A stretch of 64,000 nucleotides of DNA from Oscillospiraceae bacterium. Lineage in GTDB: Bacteria > Bacillota > Clostridia > Oscillospirales > Ruminococcaceae. Both the position numbers and the translations under genes were made by a program. The first letter of the stretch is position 1. Every line of letters starts with the position of its first letter. This document shows, in pieces, positions 52,366 to 59,527 of the stretch. Below the pieces are notes generated by a model, which was not told where the DNA came from, ran no database searches, and saw only the letters and a program-made list of their open reading frames with translations. Location of the stretch: the NCBI GenBank assembly GCA_017887325.1, contig JAGHIE010000001.1, positions 186,001 to 250,000 of the forward strand, written 5' to 3'.

Positions 52366-52804
52366 ATGGTTTTTATACTCCTCTCAAAATAATTTTAAGT
52401 TATAATTAATTATAATACCTATAAATTGAGTTGTCAATACAAAATAGCAGCTACTACGAAAAAGATTAAAAACGATGTATTTTTTATATTTTTATTAATG
52501 CTGCTACTATATTATTATTTTAAATACATTATAATACTAAAAGCAGCGCTATATATTAATATTTATACACCCTGCTCATTTTTGAGCGAGGTTATGTATT
52601 TAAAAACTTAACTTTTATTAACATTACTAATTTATGATGCTTGACTAATCAATAATATAGTGTATATAAATGTCAACTTTTGTAAACATTATTGGTCTGT
52701 CATTTTGACTAAAGAATAATATTTGATATAAAAATGTCAAGTTTTTACAGGTTTTATAGCTATTACTCAAATTTGAGCCATAGCTTTTAAACCTGCTAAA
52801 GTGC
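52366..52804. other. Intergenic region with the defence operon promoter and palindromes
   Basis: 439 bases without a gene. It holds the promoter at 52409-52437, the palindromes GCTCATTTTTGAGC (52574-52587) and CTCAAATTTGAG (52766-52777), and one ACCTGCTA copy (52791-52798). CTCAAAAATGAG at 53493-53504 belongs to the same palindrome type. Confidence 0.5.
52400..52437 (-). promoter_or_regulatory. Consensus promoter of the DUF262-Abi operon with operator-like palindrome
   Basis: On the minus strand TTGACA (plus 52432-52437) and TATAAT (plus 52409-52414) are exactly 17 nt apart, both perfect consensus. The perfect palindrome TTATAATTAATTATAA (52400-52415) covers the -10 box and start site, suggesting tight repression of an otherwise strong promoter. 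Confidence 0.8.
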
Positions 52805-53176
52805 TTATATTATCATTTTATTTAGTGCATTAGATTCTAATTTTCTTATGTATCTTTCATCACAATAACACATTTTTTTAGCTATTTCCTTATGTGTGCA
52901 TAAATTTATATATCTATATTTCAGTATCTTTATATATTTTTGATTGTCTAATTTATCAATACAGTTTTCTATGTATTCTTGTAATTTTATTTGTTCATCT
53001 ATTTTATTTATTAGTATCTTGTCTGCTTTTTGTAGTTCTTCATTTACTGCATCACTATTAACACCTATTTTTTTCGCTCTCGCTCTTAATTGTGCTCTTT
53101 CGTCTAAAAGTCTATCAATTTCGATTAATGTATATTTATATTGTTTTAAAATCTCTCTTTTTTGCTGAATTGTCAT
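52805..53176 (-). CDS. ArpU/DUF1492-like phage transcription regulator
   Basis: A 123-residue protein: a long N-terminal helical region (MTIQQKREILKQYKYTLIEIDRLLDERAQLRARAKK) and a C-terminal sigma-region-4-like helix-turn-helix (LKYRYINLCTHKEIAKKMCYCDERYIRKLESNALNKM). This matches the ArpU/DUF1492 group that controls late genes in phages and satellites. ATG 53176 was chosen because AAGGAG is 8 nt upstream; a GTG nine bases earlier overlaps it. Confidence 0.75.
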   Translation of the reverse strand: MTIQQKREILKQYKYTLIEIDRLLDERAQLRARAKKIGVNSDAVNEELQKADKILINKIDEQIKLQEYIENCIDKLDNQKYIKILKYRYINLCTHKEIAKKMCYCDERYIRKLESNALNKMII

Positions 53177-53930
53177 TTTTTCCACTCCTTAATCTATAAT
53201 TGATTATTTAACTTATGTGATAATTTGTTATATAGGTTTATCTTATGCTATATAGCGGCATATAACCTCAACATTTTTCAACATTTAACACTTGATTTTG
53301 TCAGTATTTAGCGTAAATTTTAACAAGATTAACAGTTGTATTAGTGTTTAAAAATCTTTCATTTTCTTTCATTTAGCAGGTGGTGCTGTTAGTCTTTTTT
53401 GACTAATAGTTATTATATAGATTTATAATTATTATGTAGTAATTTGTAGTATATCTATATACACAAAAACAGTTAAACATATTATACTTTTGCTCAAAAA
53501 TGAGATAAAGGTATAACCTGCTACAAGTAAAAATAACAGCAGGACAAAAATATACAACTGTATTTAATTTATCTCAAAAATAAGGAAAAGCGTCATACCG
53601 AAATAAATCTGATATATTTTAATTTTAAGTGGCAGTTATTAAAAAGTTATATTATTTATAAATCAAATTTAATTTTAAGCTATATTATGAAGATATAGGG
53701 TCATTTTATTGATTAATCTTAAATCACTTATATGGAATATCTCTCTATTAAGATATTTGCAACCTAAATATAAAACTTGCTTATAATGAAAAAATGTTAG
53801 TATTTATTAGCATTTTTATTATAATTAATCTTTTTTATGGACTTTGAAAAGTAGGTTTTTGTAGGTTTTTATTTCAAGTTTTTTCAGGTTATTAATTTGA
53901 AATATATAATTTCCGTGCATTCAAATCTTT
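53177..53930. other. 750-base non-coding region in the island
   Basis: I see no gene. Present are TAGCAGGT (53374-53381), the hairpin TTAGTC-TTTTTT-GACTAA near 53390, the palindrome CTCAAAAATGAG (53493-53504), a CCTGCT/AGCAGG hairpin (53517-53543) and another ACCTGCTA at 53934. In satellites this position often carries packaging or interference genes; here they appear to be missing. Confidence 0.5.
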
Positions 53931-54725
53931 TTAACCTGCTATATTATTTACTTTGGTAGTTGATGATCTACTATTGATATATTCTTGAATAAGTTTTTCT
54001 CGTTCTTGTCTTTTCCTTTCTAACTTTTCAGCCGTTATTTCTACTGATGTCTTATATGATAGAGTTTCTATATCCACATCATAATATAAATAACTCGCTA
54101 GAACTCTTTTGTAATATGGTTTACCTATTTTTCTTAACGCTTGACATTGAATTTGTCTGACACGCTCTATAGATGTATTTATTAACATACCAGTATGTTT
54201 TAGTGTTAAGTTTTTATAATAAGTATTCTCAATAACTTGTTTTTCTTTTTCTCTTAATTCTTTAGTCATTATCTCATCAAGTACAGTATGTAGTTGTTTA
54301 ATTTTTATTTTATGTTCTACTTTTTCAAAATCCTGTACTGCTGTATCATCTTCTATAATATCTAACAATGTGTATTCTTCTTCACTCTCTATTGCTTCAT
54401 CAATAGACTTAATATCTAAAAGTAACTTATCTTTTTTATTCCTCAATCCTGCTAACTCTGATAATGCTTTTGTTACATAGTAGTTATAAAAATAGTTACC
54501 AAATGTCATACCTTTATCGTCCTTGTAGCGCTCTAAACACTTAACCATAGCAATATAACACTCTTGTTCCAAATCATCTATTGTTAGACCGAGCCTAATA
54601 AATCTGTTAGGGTTATGATTATACCACTTTAAACACTTTTTATAAGCTAATCTTTTAACTTTATCCCATAGTATTTTTACGGCTTGTTTATCCCCATTTT
54701 GTGCCTTAATTACTAAATCTTTCAT
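53931..54725 (-). CDS. Sigma-70-family RNA polymerase sigma factor
   Basis: A 264-residue protein. Region 2 is LTIDDLEQECYIAMVKCLERYKDDKGMTFGNYFYNYYVTKAL (about residues 47-88), and region 4 is NLTLKHTGMLINTSIERVRQIQCQALRKIG (about 172-201), with a helix-turn-helix. The spacing and the C-terminal basic extension of about 60 residues are not those of a housekeeping sigma. It lies between the DnaC-like gene and the ArpU-like gene, and could direct island-specific transcription after induction. Confidence 0.85.
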   Translation of the reverse strand: MKDLVIKAQNGDKQAVKILWDKVKRLAYKKCLKWYNHNPNRFIRLGLTIDDLEQECYIAMVKCLERYKDDKGMTFGNYFYNYYVTKALSELAGLRNKKDKLLLDIKSIDEAIESEEEYTLLDIIEDDTAVQDFEKVEHKIKIKQLHTVLDEIMTKELREKEKQVIENTYYKNLTLKHTGMLINTSIERVRQIQCQALRKIGKPYYKRVLASYLYYDVDIETLSYKTSVEITAEKLERKRQEREKLIQEYINSRSSTTKVNNIAG

Positions 54726-54816
54726 AATTGCAAATAACCCCCATATATGTTATAATACTTCAAGAGAGTATTTTGTTTATATGAGAGTTATTTAGTGTTA
54801 GCAGTAGGCTTTTTGC

Positions 54817-55638
54817 TTACTGCTTATTTTTTATTCTATTTGCAAATCTTTTACTTTTGCCTCTAAATTCCAAAGGCTCACAAGCGCCAATTAATCGGTC
54901 ATATATTCTTTTCTTGCCTATATCATCACAATTTAATATGTATGTAATTTCAAGATTAGTTGTAATTATAAAAGGTTTATTAGAATTAATACGCTTATTA
55001 ATAACATAGAACACTATTTCTTGCATATATTCACTATTTCTTTCAACTCCTAAATCATCAATGATTAGTAGGTCATAATCATTAAGCGAGTTATAATATT
55101 CCTTTCTTTTACCTATATCACCTTGATTTTTCTCTATCTCTGCAAAGTCTGTCATTTTAACTGTAAAATTTTTTAATAATACAGCATTTGCGATACAAGT
55201 TGCTTGATGACTTTTACCAACACCAATATCACCATATAGTAAAAGGCTATCTGTTGATTTATAATTTTCGTTAAAATCTTCAGCCCACTTTTTACAATAG
55301 TCTAAATGTTTATCATCATCAGAGTTCTCAAAAGTTTTGTTATACATTTCGTTCTTTTTGTCTTTAAAACTTTCAAAACAAATTTCTCTATTAGATAAAT
55401 ATTTTATAAAGTTTTCTTGTTCTTTTAAATTTCGTTGTTTTTCCTCGTCTTTTTTCAATTCACAATCACAAGGACTAACAGCAGGAAAAGCCATGTTCTG
55501 CAAATAAAGTGTTTGAACTTTTACCTTATGACATATACCACAATATATTTTTCCGTCTTTTTCATAATCCGTATCTTTTTTTGTGTAATAATCAAATGAT
55601 TTATTTGATAAATTATCAAAAAAATTATTTATACTCAC
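54817..55638 (-). CDS. DnaC-like helicase loader ATPase
   Basis: A 273-residue AAA+ protein. An N-terminal zinc motif (YCGICHKVK, then SPCDCELKK, about residues 32-80) precedes the ATPase core with Walker A LLYGDIGVGKSHQATCIA (about 132-149) and Walker B YDLLIIDDLGVERN (about 185-198). Phage- and PICI-type DnaC/DnaI proteins load the host replicative helicase at the element's origin. Start is GTG with AAAGGAG upstream. It follows the initiator gene by 17 nt. Confidence 0.92.
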   Translation of the reverse strand: MSINNFFDNLSNKSFDYYTKKDTDYEKDGKIYCGICHKVKVQTLYLQNMAFPAVSPCDCELKKDEEKQRNLKEQENFIKYLSNREICFESFKDKKNEMYNKTFENSDDDKHLDYCKKWAEDFNENYKSTDSLLLYGDIGVGKSHQATCIANAVLLKNFTVKMTDFAEIEKNQGDIGKRKEYYNSLNDYDLLIIDDLGVERNSEYMQEIVFYVINKRINSNKPFIITTNLEITYILNCDDIGKKRIYDRLIGACEPLEFRGKSKRFANRIKNKQ

Positions 55639-55655
55639 TTTATCACTCCTTTATT

Positions 55656-56510
55656 TTATAATAAACCTGCTCTTTTAAAAGCTTCTTCCGGACTTAATTT
55701 TTCCACTGTATTATTATCTATAACGGTTGTTTTATTATTTATATTAATTTTGCTATTAAGATAGTTTTCAAAGTTAGTACCAAATAAAGTAGCAGGTCTT
55801 AAATATTGCTCCATTTGAGTACCTTTCCACTCGGCACACTTTTTGTCTATAACTGTTTTAAAATCGTTAACAGTATATTTTTCGTTCAACCTAGCTTTTA
55901 TATGTTTAATGGTATTTTGTGTGCTAGTTCTGTAATTAGTACCTGCTCTTTGGTTTAAATATTCAACTATAACAGCTATATTATCCTTAGTTTCATCATC
56001 AAGAGAAGATTTTTTATTTGTGTTTAAAGGTGCGTTGTCGAGTTCTACTCGACTATATATATCTAACTCTTTATCTAATTCTATATCTATATCTTTATCT
56101 ATATCTGTGGAAACATTTTGTATACATTTTGTTTCCATGGTGTTTATGGTAGTGTTATGGTTGTTTGAATCAAGCGTATATGCTTTGTTTTGTTTTAATA
56201 CAAGAGTATTCTTTTCATCTTGATAAACAGTAGGAGTATATCTATCTGCTTGTATACAATTATGTATTTTCCAATGTTTTATGACTATTACACCATCTTC
56301 AAAAACTAAAATAAATCTTTTTGCGATTAACAATTTTAAGTCATCTTCTGTTGCACCTATAAGTCTTTGTATCCTTTTAGGGTTTCCAACAAAACCGTCA
56401 TCATCTGCTCTCATATTTAAATGAAAATATAGGCATTGAGTAGTTAATGGCATATCTAAAAAAGCATCACTATCAACTATTTTTATATTAAACATTCTTT
56501 TATTTGCCAT
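55656..56510 (-). CDS. Phage-type replication initiator (replisome organiser)
   Basis: A 284-residue protein. The N-terminal winged-helix part, MANKRMFNIKIVDSDAFLDMPLTTQCLYFHLNMRADDDGFV, is the phage replisome organiser type. The C-terminal part (IVEYLNQRAGTNYRTSTQNTIKHIKARL then WKGTQMEQYLRPATLFGTNFENYLN) is the conserved domain found in many Firmicutes phage replication proteins. The middle has an Asp/Ile low-complexity stretch (DIDKDIDIELDKELDI). With the DnaC-like gene it forms the island's replication module. Confidence 0.9.
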   Translation of the reverse strand: MANKRMFNIKIVDSDAFLDMPLTTQCLYFHLNMRADDDGFVGNPKRIQRLIGATEDDLKLLIAKRFILVFEDGVIVIKHWKIHNCIQADRYTPTVYQDEKNTLVLKQNKAYTLDSNNHNTTINTMETKCIQNVSTDIDKDIDIELDKELDIYSRVELDNAPLNTNKKSSLDDETKDNIAVIVEYLNQRAGTNYRTSTQNTIKHIKARLNEKYTVNDFKTVIDKKCAEWKGTQMEQYLRPATLFGTNFENYLNSKININNKTTVIDNNTVEKLSPEEAFKRAGLL

Positions 56511-56511
56511 T

Positions 56512-56799
56512 CTAGTACCTCACATTTTCGCTTACCGGTCTTATTGTTCCGTATTCATTAGCAGGTGATAAAGATACTGGATTGCTTAAATACTCAAGTA
56601 AGGCATCATAATTTATTAGTATACGATTACCTGCTCTAACAGTTGGAATACTCCCACTTTTTGACAGTTGGCGTATGTATCTTAGTGATACTCTACTGTT
56701 TGGATCTTCTTGATGTATCATGTCAAAACACTCTTGTGCTAATCTCATACGAGGTATTTTTTTAACTTCCACAATAGGCACTGTATTTTCATTACTCAT
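56512..56799 (-). CDS. Small HTH/excisionase-like DNA-binding protein
   Basis: A 95-residue protein, MSNENTVPIVEVKKIPRMRLAQECFDMIHQEDPNSRVSLRYIRQLSKSGSIPTVRAGNRILINYDALLEYL. The C-terminal winged helix (RYIRQLSKSGSIPTVRAGNRILINYDALLEYL) is like MerR/excisionase domains. ATG 56799 overlaps the end of the preceding gene by 8 nt; a GTG nine bases upstream would also work. It could be the Xis of the island or a regulator. Confidence 0.75.
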   Translation of the reverse strand: MSNENTVPIVEVKKIPRMRLAQECFDMIHQEDPNSRVSLRYIRQLSKSGSIPTVRAGNRILINYDALLEYLSNPVSLSPANEYGTIRPVSENVRY

Positions 56800-56986
56800 T
56801 GTCAGCACCTGCCTTTAATTCTTTTATTATGCTAAATATTTCTTGTTTTTCTTCTTGTGATAATTCTTTTCTTAGTTTTCTACTAAAATTTCCGTCATTA
56901 ATTCCTAACTGTTCAGCTATTTGCCAATAATATACTCCATTATCTTTGATTGCTTTTCTTATATCTTCATTTTTTGTTATTCTCAT
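56792..56986 (-). CDS. Small helix-turn-helix regulator
   Basis: A 64-residue protein, MRITKNEDIRKAIKDNGVYYWQIAEQLGINDGNFSRKLRKELSQEEKQEIFSIIKEL. The Cro/XRE-type helix-turn-helix YYWQIAEQLGINDGNFSRKL is clear. ATG 56986 follows AAGGAG by 8 nt; a longer frame to 57106 lacks a ribosome binding site. It is the first gene of the leftward operon, divergent from the XRE repressor, a layout like the lysis-lysogeny switch of phages and PICIs. Confidence 0.8.
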   Translation of the reverse strand: MRITKNEDIRKAIKDNGVYYWQIAEQLGINDGNFSRKLRKELSQEEKQEIFSIIKELKAGADNE

Positions 56987-57306
56987 AATTTTTTTGCTCC
57001 TTATTATTGTATATTTTTTTAAATGTGTTACAATATTATCGAATGTTTTTATAAACATTCTTGTGTTTTTATAGGTGTGTAGATACTTTGGTCGGTGGCT
57101 ACACACCTTTTTATTTTTGTTTGTGTTCTCATATTATCACCTCTTTTATATGATAAACCTATAATTGTTGTTTTATATATTGATTTATCATTGTTGTTAT
57201 GATATTATCATAATATCATAATAAACAATTAAAATCAACTATTTTATAATTAATTATGTTTTGGTTTATTTTATACGATAAAACATAGTTTTAAAGAGGT
57301 GTAAAA
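56987..57306. promoter_or_regulatory. Divergent regulatory region of the island
   Basis: About 320 bases between the leftward HTH gene and the rightward repressor. It contains the perfect palindrome TTATGATATTATCATAA (57197-57213), and several ATGATAAA/TTTATCAT-like half sites at about 57147, 57184 and 57279. These are likely operators for the XRE repressor at the switch between the two transcripts. Confidence 0.6.
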
Positions 57307-57822
57307 ATGGATACTTTAAAAACATTTTCAGACAGATTATCAAGTATATTAAGAGAAAGGAATATAACACAAAAAGAATTAGCAAACGCTATCGGTGTGC
57401 AACCTGCTACAATATCAACTTATCTAAGAAAAGAAAATCAAAAAACTCCTAATATTACAATGACTAGTGCCATCGCTAAATATCTCAATGTTTCTATCGA
57501 TTGGTTATGTGGATTAGACAATGAAAAGCAGGATAAAACAGTGGTATCATTATCAGAATTATTTAAACAATTTATTGATATCATGACAATATTTGATGCT
57601 GAAATAGGAAGAGTAACTATGGATAATGCTGAAATACACTATCACTATGAATTATTAAGTGCTTTTTTAACTCAATATGATGCTTTATTATTATTACGAG
57701 CTAATAAGACACTATCAGAAGATTTATACAGTGTTGCACTACAAGGTCTTTTACAAAAATACAATGACATTACTTTTGATTATAAGACCTACAAATTTTC
57801 AGATGATGATTTACCATTTTAG
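57307..57822 (+). CDS. XRE-family repressor (Stl/CI-like)
   Basis: A 171-residue protein with an N-terminal XRE helix-turn-helix (FSDRLSSILRERNITQKELANAIGVQPATISTYLRKENQK, residues 7-46) and a C-terminal 95-residue domain of unknown type. There is no visible CI-like autoprotease motif, so induction may be by a phage antirepressor binding, as with PICI Stl repressors. AAAGAGGTG precedes ATG. It sits next to the integrase (12-nt gap) and diverges from the replication operon. Confidence 0.85.
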   Translation: MDTLKTFSDRLSSILRERNITQKELANAIGVQPATISTYLRKENQKTPNITMTSAIAKYLNVSIDWLCGLDNEKQDKTVVSLSELFKQFIDIMTIFDAEIGRVTMDNAEIHYHYELLSAFLTQYDALLLLRANKTLSEDLYSVALQGLLQKYNDITFDYKTYKFSDDDLPF

Positions 57823-57834
57823 AGAGGTGATTAA

Positions 57835-59013
57835 ATGGCTACTATAACACAAAGAAACGGCACATATAAGATAACTGTATCTTGTGGTTATGATGTAGCA
57901 GGTAAACAAATACGCAGACATAAAACTTATAAACCTGCTTCAAATATGACTAAAAAACAAATAGAAAAAGAGTTGCAAAGACAAGCAGTATTATTTGAGG
58001 AACAATGTCAAGGTAATATTGCAACATCAAATATCAAATTTGAAGTATTTGCAGAACAATGGTTTAAGGCATATGCAGAAAAGGAACTAAAAGCACAAAG
58101 TATTGCTAGATATAATCAATATAAAGATAGAGTATATCAAGGTTTAGGGCATCTAAGATTAGACCGTATAAATAGCTTACAGATACAAAAATTTATTGAT
58201 AATTTATGCGAGGACGGACTAAACAAAAAAACTGGTGGTAAATTATCACCTATTACAGTTAAGCATCATTTAGCTTTTATTTCTTCAGTATTTAGTTATG
58301 CTGTAAGTATGAATATGATACAGTTTAATCCTTGTAAAAATGTTTCAATACCTAAAATAATACCTAAAGAACGCAATTACTTTACATTAGAGGAAACACA
58401 AGAATTTTTAAACTGTTTACAGTCTGCACCATTAGAATATCAAGTATTTTTCACACTCGCTATATATGGTGGTTTTCGTAAAGGTGAGTTATTAGGGTTA
58501 GAGTGGCAGGATATAGACTTTAATTATGGAATAGTGAGTATTAAGAGAACATCAATGTATACTACTAACAAGGGAATATATACAGATACACCAAAAACAA
58601 AAGGCTCAAAGCGTAGTTTAAAGCTACCTGATGAGGTTATGAATTTATTAAAACATTATAGAAACGAGCAAACAAAACAAAGATTTAGACTAGGTGATAA
58701 ATGGATTAATACAAATAGATTATTTACCAACTGGAATGGCAAACCAATGTGCAATAGTGCTCCTTATAACTGGTTAAATAGATTTTGTAAAAACAATAAT
58801 CTTAAAAAAGTTAGTATACATAGTTTTAGGCATCTCAACGCCAGTCTATTAATAAATAACGGAGTAGATGCTAGAACTGTTTCGTATTCATTAGGACACT
58901 CAAACACATCAACTACACTTAATATTTACTCACACACATTTGAACAAGCACAAGCTAAAGCAAGTGAAGCAGTAGCCAACGCAATAAACTTTAATACTAA
59001 AAAACAAGCATAA
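57835..59013 (+). CDS. int: Tyrosine recombinase, island integrase
   Basis: A 392-residue phage-type integrase. An N-terminal arm-binding domain (MATITQRNGTYKITVSCGYD) and a SAM-like core domain (about residues 68-170) precede the catalytic part: Arg215 in YGGFRKGELL, His329 and Arg332 in IHSFRHLNAS, His355 in SLGHSN and Tyr365 in LNIYSHT. It is adjacent to the right attachment site. The arm-binding domain fits the tandem 11-bp repeats near both ends. AGAGAGGTG precedes ATG. Confidence 0.96.
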   Translation: MATITQRNGTYKITVSCGYDVAGKQIRRHKTYKPASNMTKKQIEKELQRQAVLFEEQCQGNIATSNIKFEVFAEQWFKAYAEKELKAQSIARYNQYKDRVYQGLGHLRLDRINSLQIQKFIDNLCEDGLNKKTGGKLSPITVKHHLAFISSVFSYAVSMNMIQFNPCKNVSIPKIIPKERNYFTLEETQEFLNCLQSAPLEYQVFFTLAIYGGFRKGELLGLEWQDIDFNYGIVSIKRTSMYTTNKGIYTDTPKTKGSKRSLKLPDEVMNLLKHYRNEQTKQRFRLGDKWINTNRLFTNWNGKPMCNSAPYNWLNRFCKNNNLKKVSIHSFRHLNASLLINNGVDARTVSYSLGHSNTSTTLNIYSHTFEQAQAKASEAVANAINFNTKKQA

Positions 59014-59018
59014 AACTA

Positions 59019-59070
59019 ATAGCAGGTACAACCATTTTATAGAGTTAATACCTGCTATTTTTATTTTAAT
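59019..59070 (+). terminator. Integrase terminator built from TAGCAGGT/ACCTGCTA
   Basis: Arms ATAGCAGGTA (59019-59028) and TACCTGCTAT (59049-59058) pair perfectly, followed by TTTTTATTTT. Confidence 0.8.
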
Positions 59071-59399
59071 GGGTATAGGGTCCCATATTATAAGGTGTTT
59101 TTAAATTTAGGAGTAAAAACACACTGCTCGCTACATAACTTCATAATCTTCTGTGTATCAAATATTGTTAAATAATTTAGCAGGTTATATTATATAAATT
59201 ATTCATTTGTAAATATACAATGAGTGTTTATTAAAATAGATTTTTATCTATTCCACTATATAACTCAACTAAAAATCTTAAAATGTAACCTTATTTTTAT
59301 AAACTAATAAAAGATTAGCACAATACATAAAATTAACATGTAAATTTATAACTTTTAAACTATAATAAATTTAATATTTTTTATGAATATTTAGCTATG

Positions 59400-59421
59400 T
59401 AAACACCAAACAAACACCAAA
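59400..59421. repeat. Right arm sites: two tandem 11-bp repeats
   Basis: TAAACACCAAA (59400-59410) and CAAACACCAAA (59411-59421) match the three tandem repeats at 47595-47627. They lie 74 nt from attR, a typical arm-site distance. Confidence 0.7.
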
Positions 59422-59494
59422 ACACAAATTTATGAATTTGTTGCGTTAAAAATTTCCCTTAAATACTAGGATTGTTAACTTTAAAAAACAAAAA

Positions 59495-59517
59495 GTAGTT
59501 ACATAGTAAATATGTAA
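59495..59517. repeat. attR, right 23-bp direct repeat within a complete terminator
   Basis: An exact copy of 47460-47482. Here the stem is complete: GTAGTTACATA (59495-59505), GTAAA loop, TATGTAACTAC (59511-59521). With A residues on one side and T residues on the other it works as a terminator for mfd on the minus strand; the A run (T run on the minus strand) now comes from the island. Confidence 0.9.
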
Positions 59518-59527
59518 CTACATTTTT

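Larger units (their letters stand above)
47841..59185. repeat. Dispersed 8-mer ACCTGCTA / TAGCAGGT, about 20 exact copies
   Basis: Exact copies start at 47841(-), 47877(+), 48097(-), 49094(+), 49287(+), 49399(-), 49419(+), 49877(+), 49911(-), 52791(+), 53374(-), 53516(+), 53934(+), 55790(-), 56559(-), 57402(+), 57896(-), 59020(-), 59050(+), 59178(-), with more near matches. They are in genes (different reading frames, encoding Pro-Ala, Ala-Gly or Leu-Leu) and in spacers, where several build terminator stems. In the rest of the window the exact 8-mer is rare (for example 40001). Confidence 0.8.
47460..59517. mobile_element. 12-kb phage-satellite-like integrated island
   Basis: The island lies between perfect 23-bp direct repeats and contains, from the right, a tyrosine integrase, an XRE repressor, divergent small HTH proteins, a phage-type replication initiator, a DnaC-like loader, a sigma factor, an ArpU-like regulator, a DUF262/Abi pair and several tiny membrane proteins. 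It has no phage structural, lysis or conjugation genes. The size and gene order match phage-inducible chromosomal islands (PICI), although I cannot identify a terminase small subunit. The chromosome genes on both sides (46762 and mfd) converge, consistent with a clean insertion. Confidence 0.85.
59014..59527. other. Right end region of the island, non-coding
   Basis: About 480 island bases after the integrase, with a terminator, two TAGCAGGT copies, two tandem arm sites, and the right attachment site. No gene is supported. It is AT-rich, as usual for an attP region. Confidence 0.6.

Noticed and set aside
47460..59517. Complete prophage
   Set aside because: No capsid, tail, terminase large subunit or lysis genes; only integration, regulation and replication genes of phage type.
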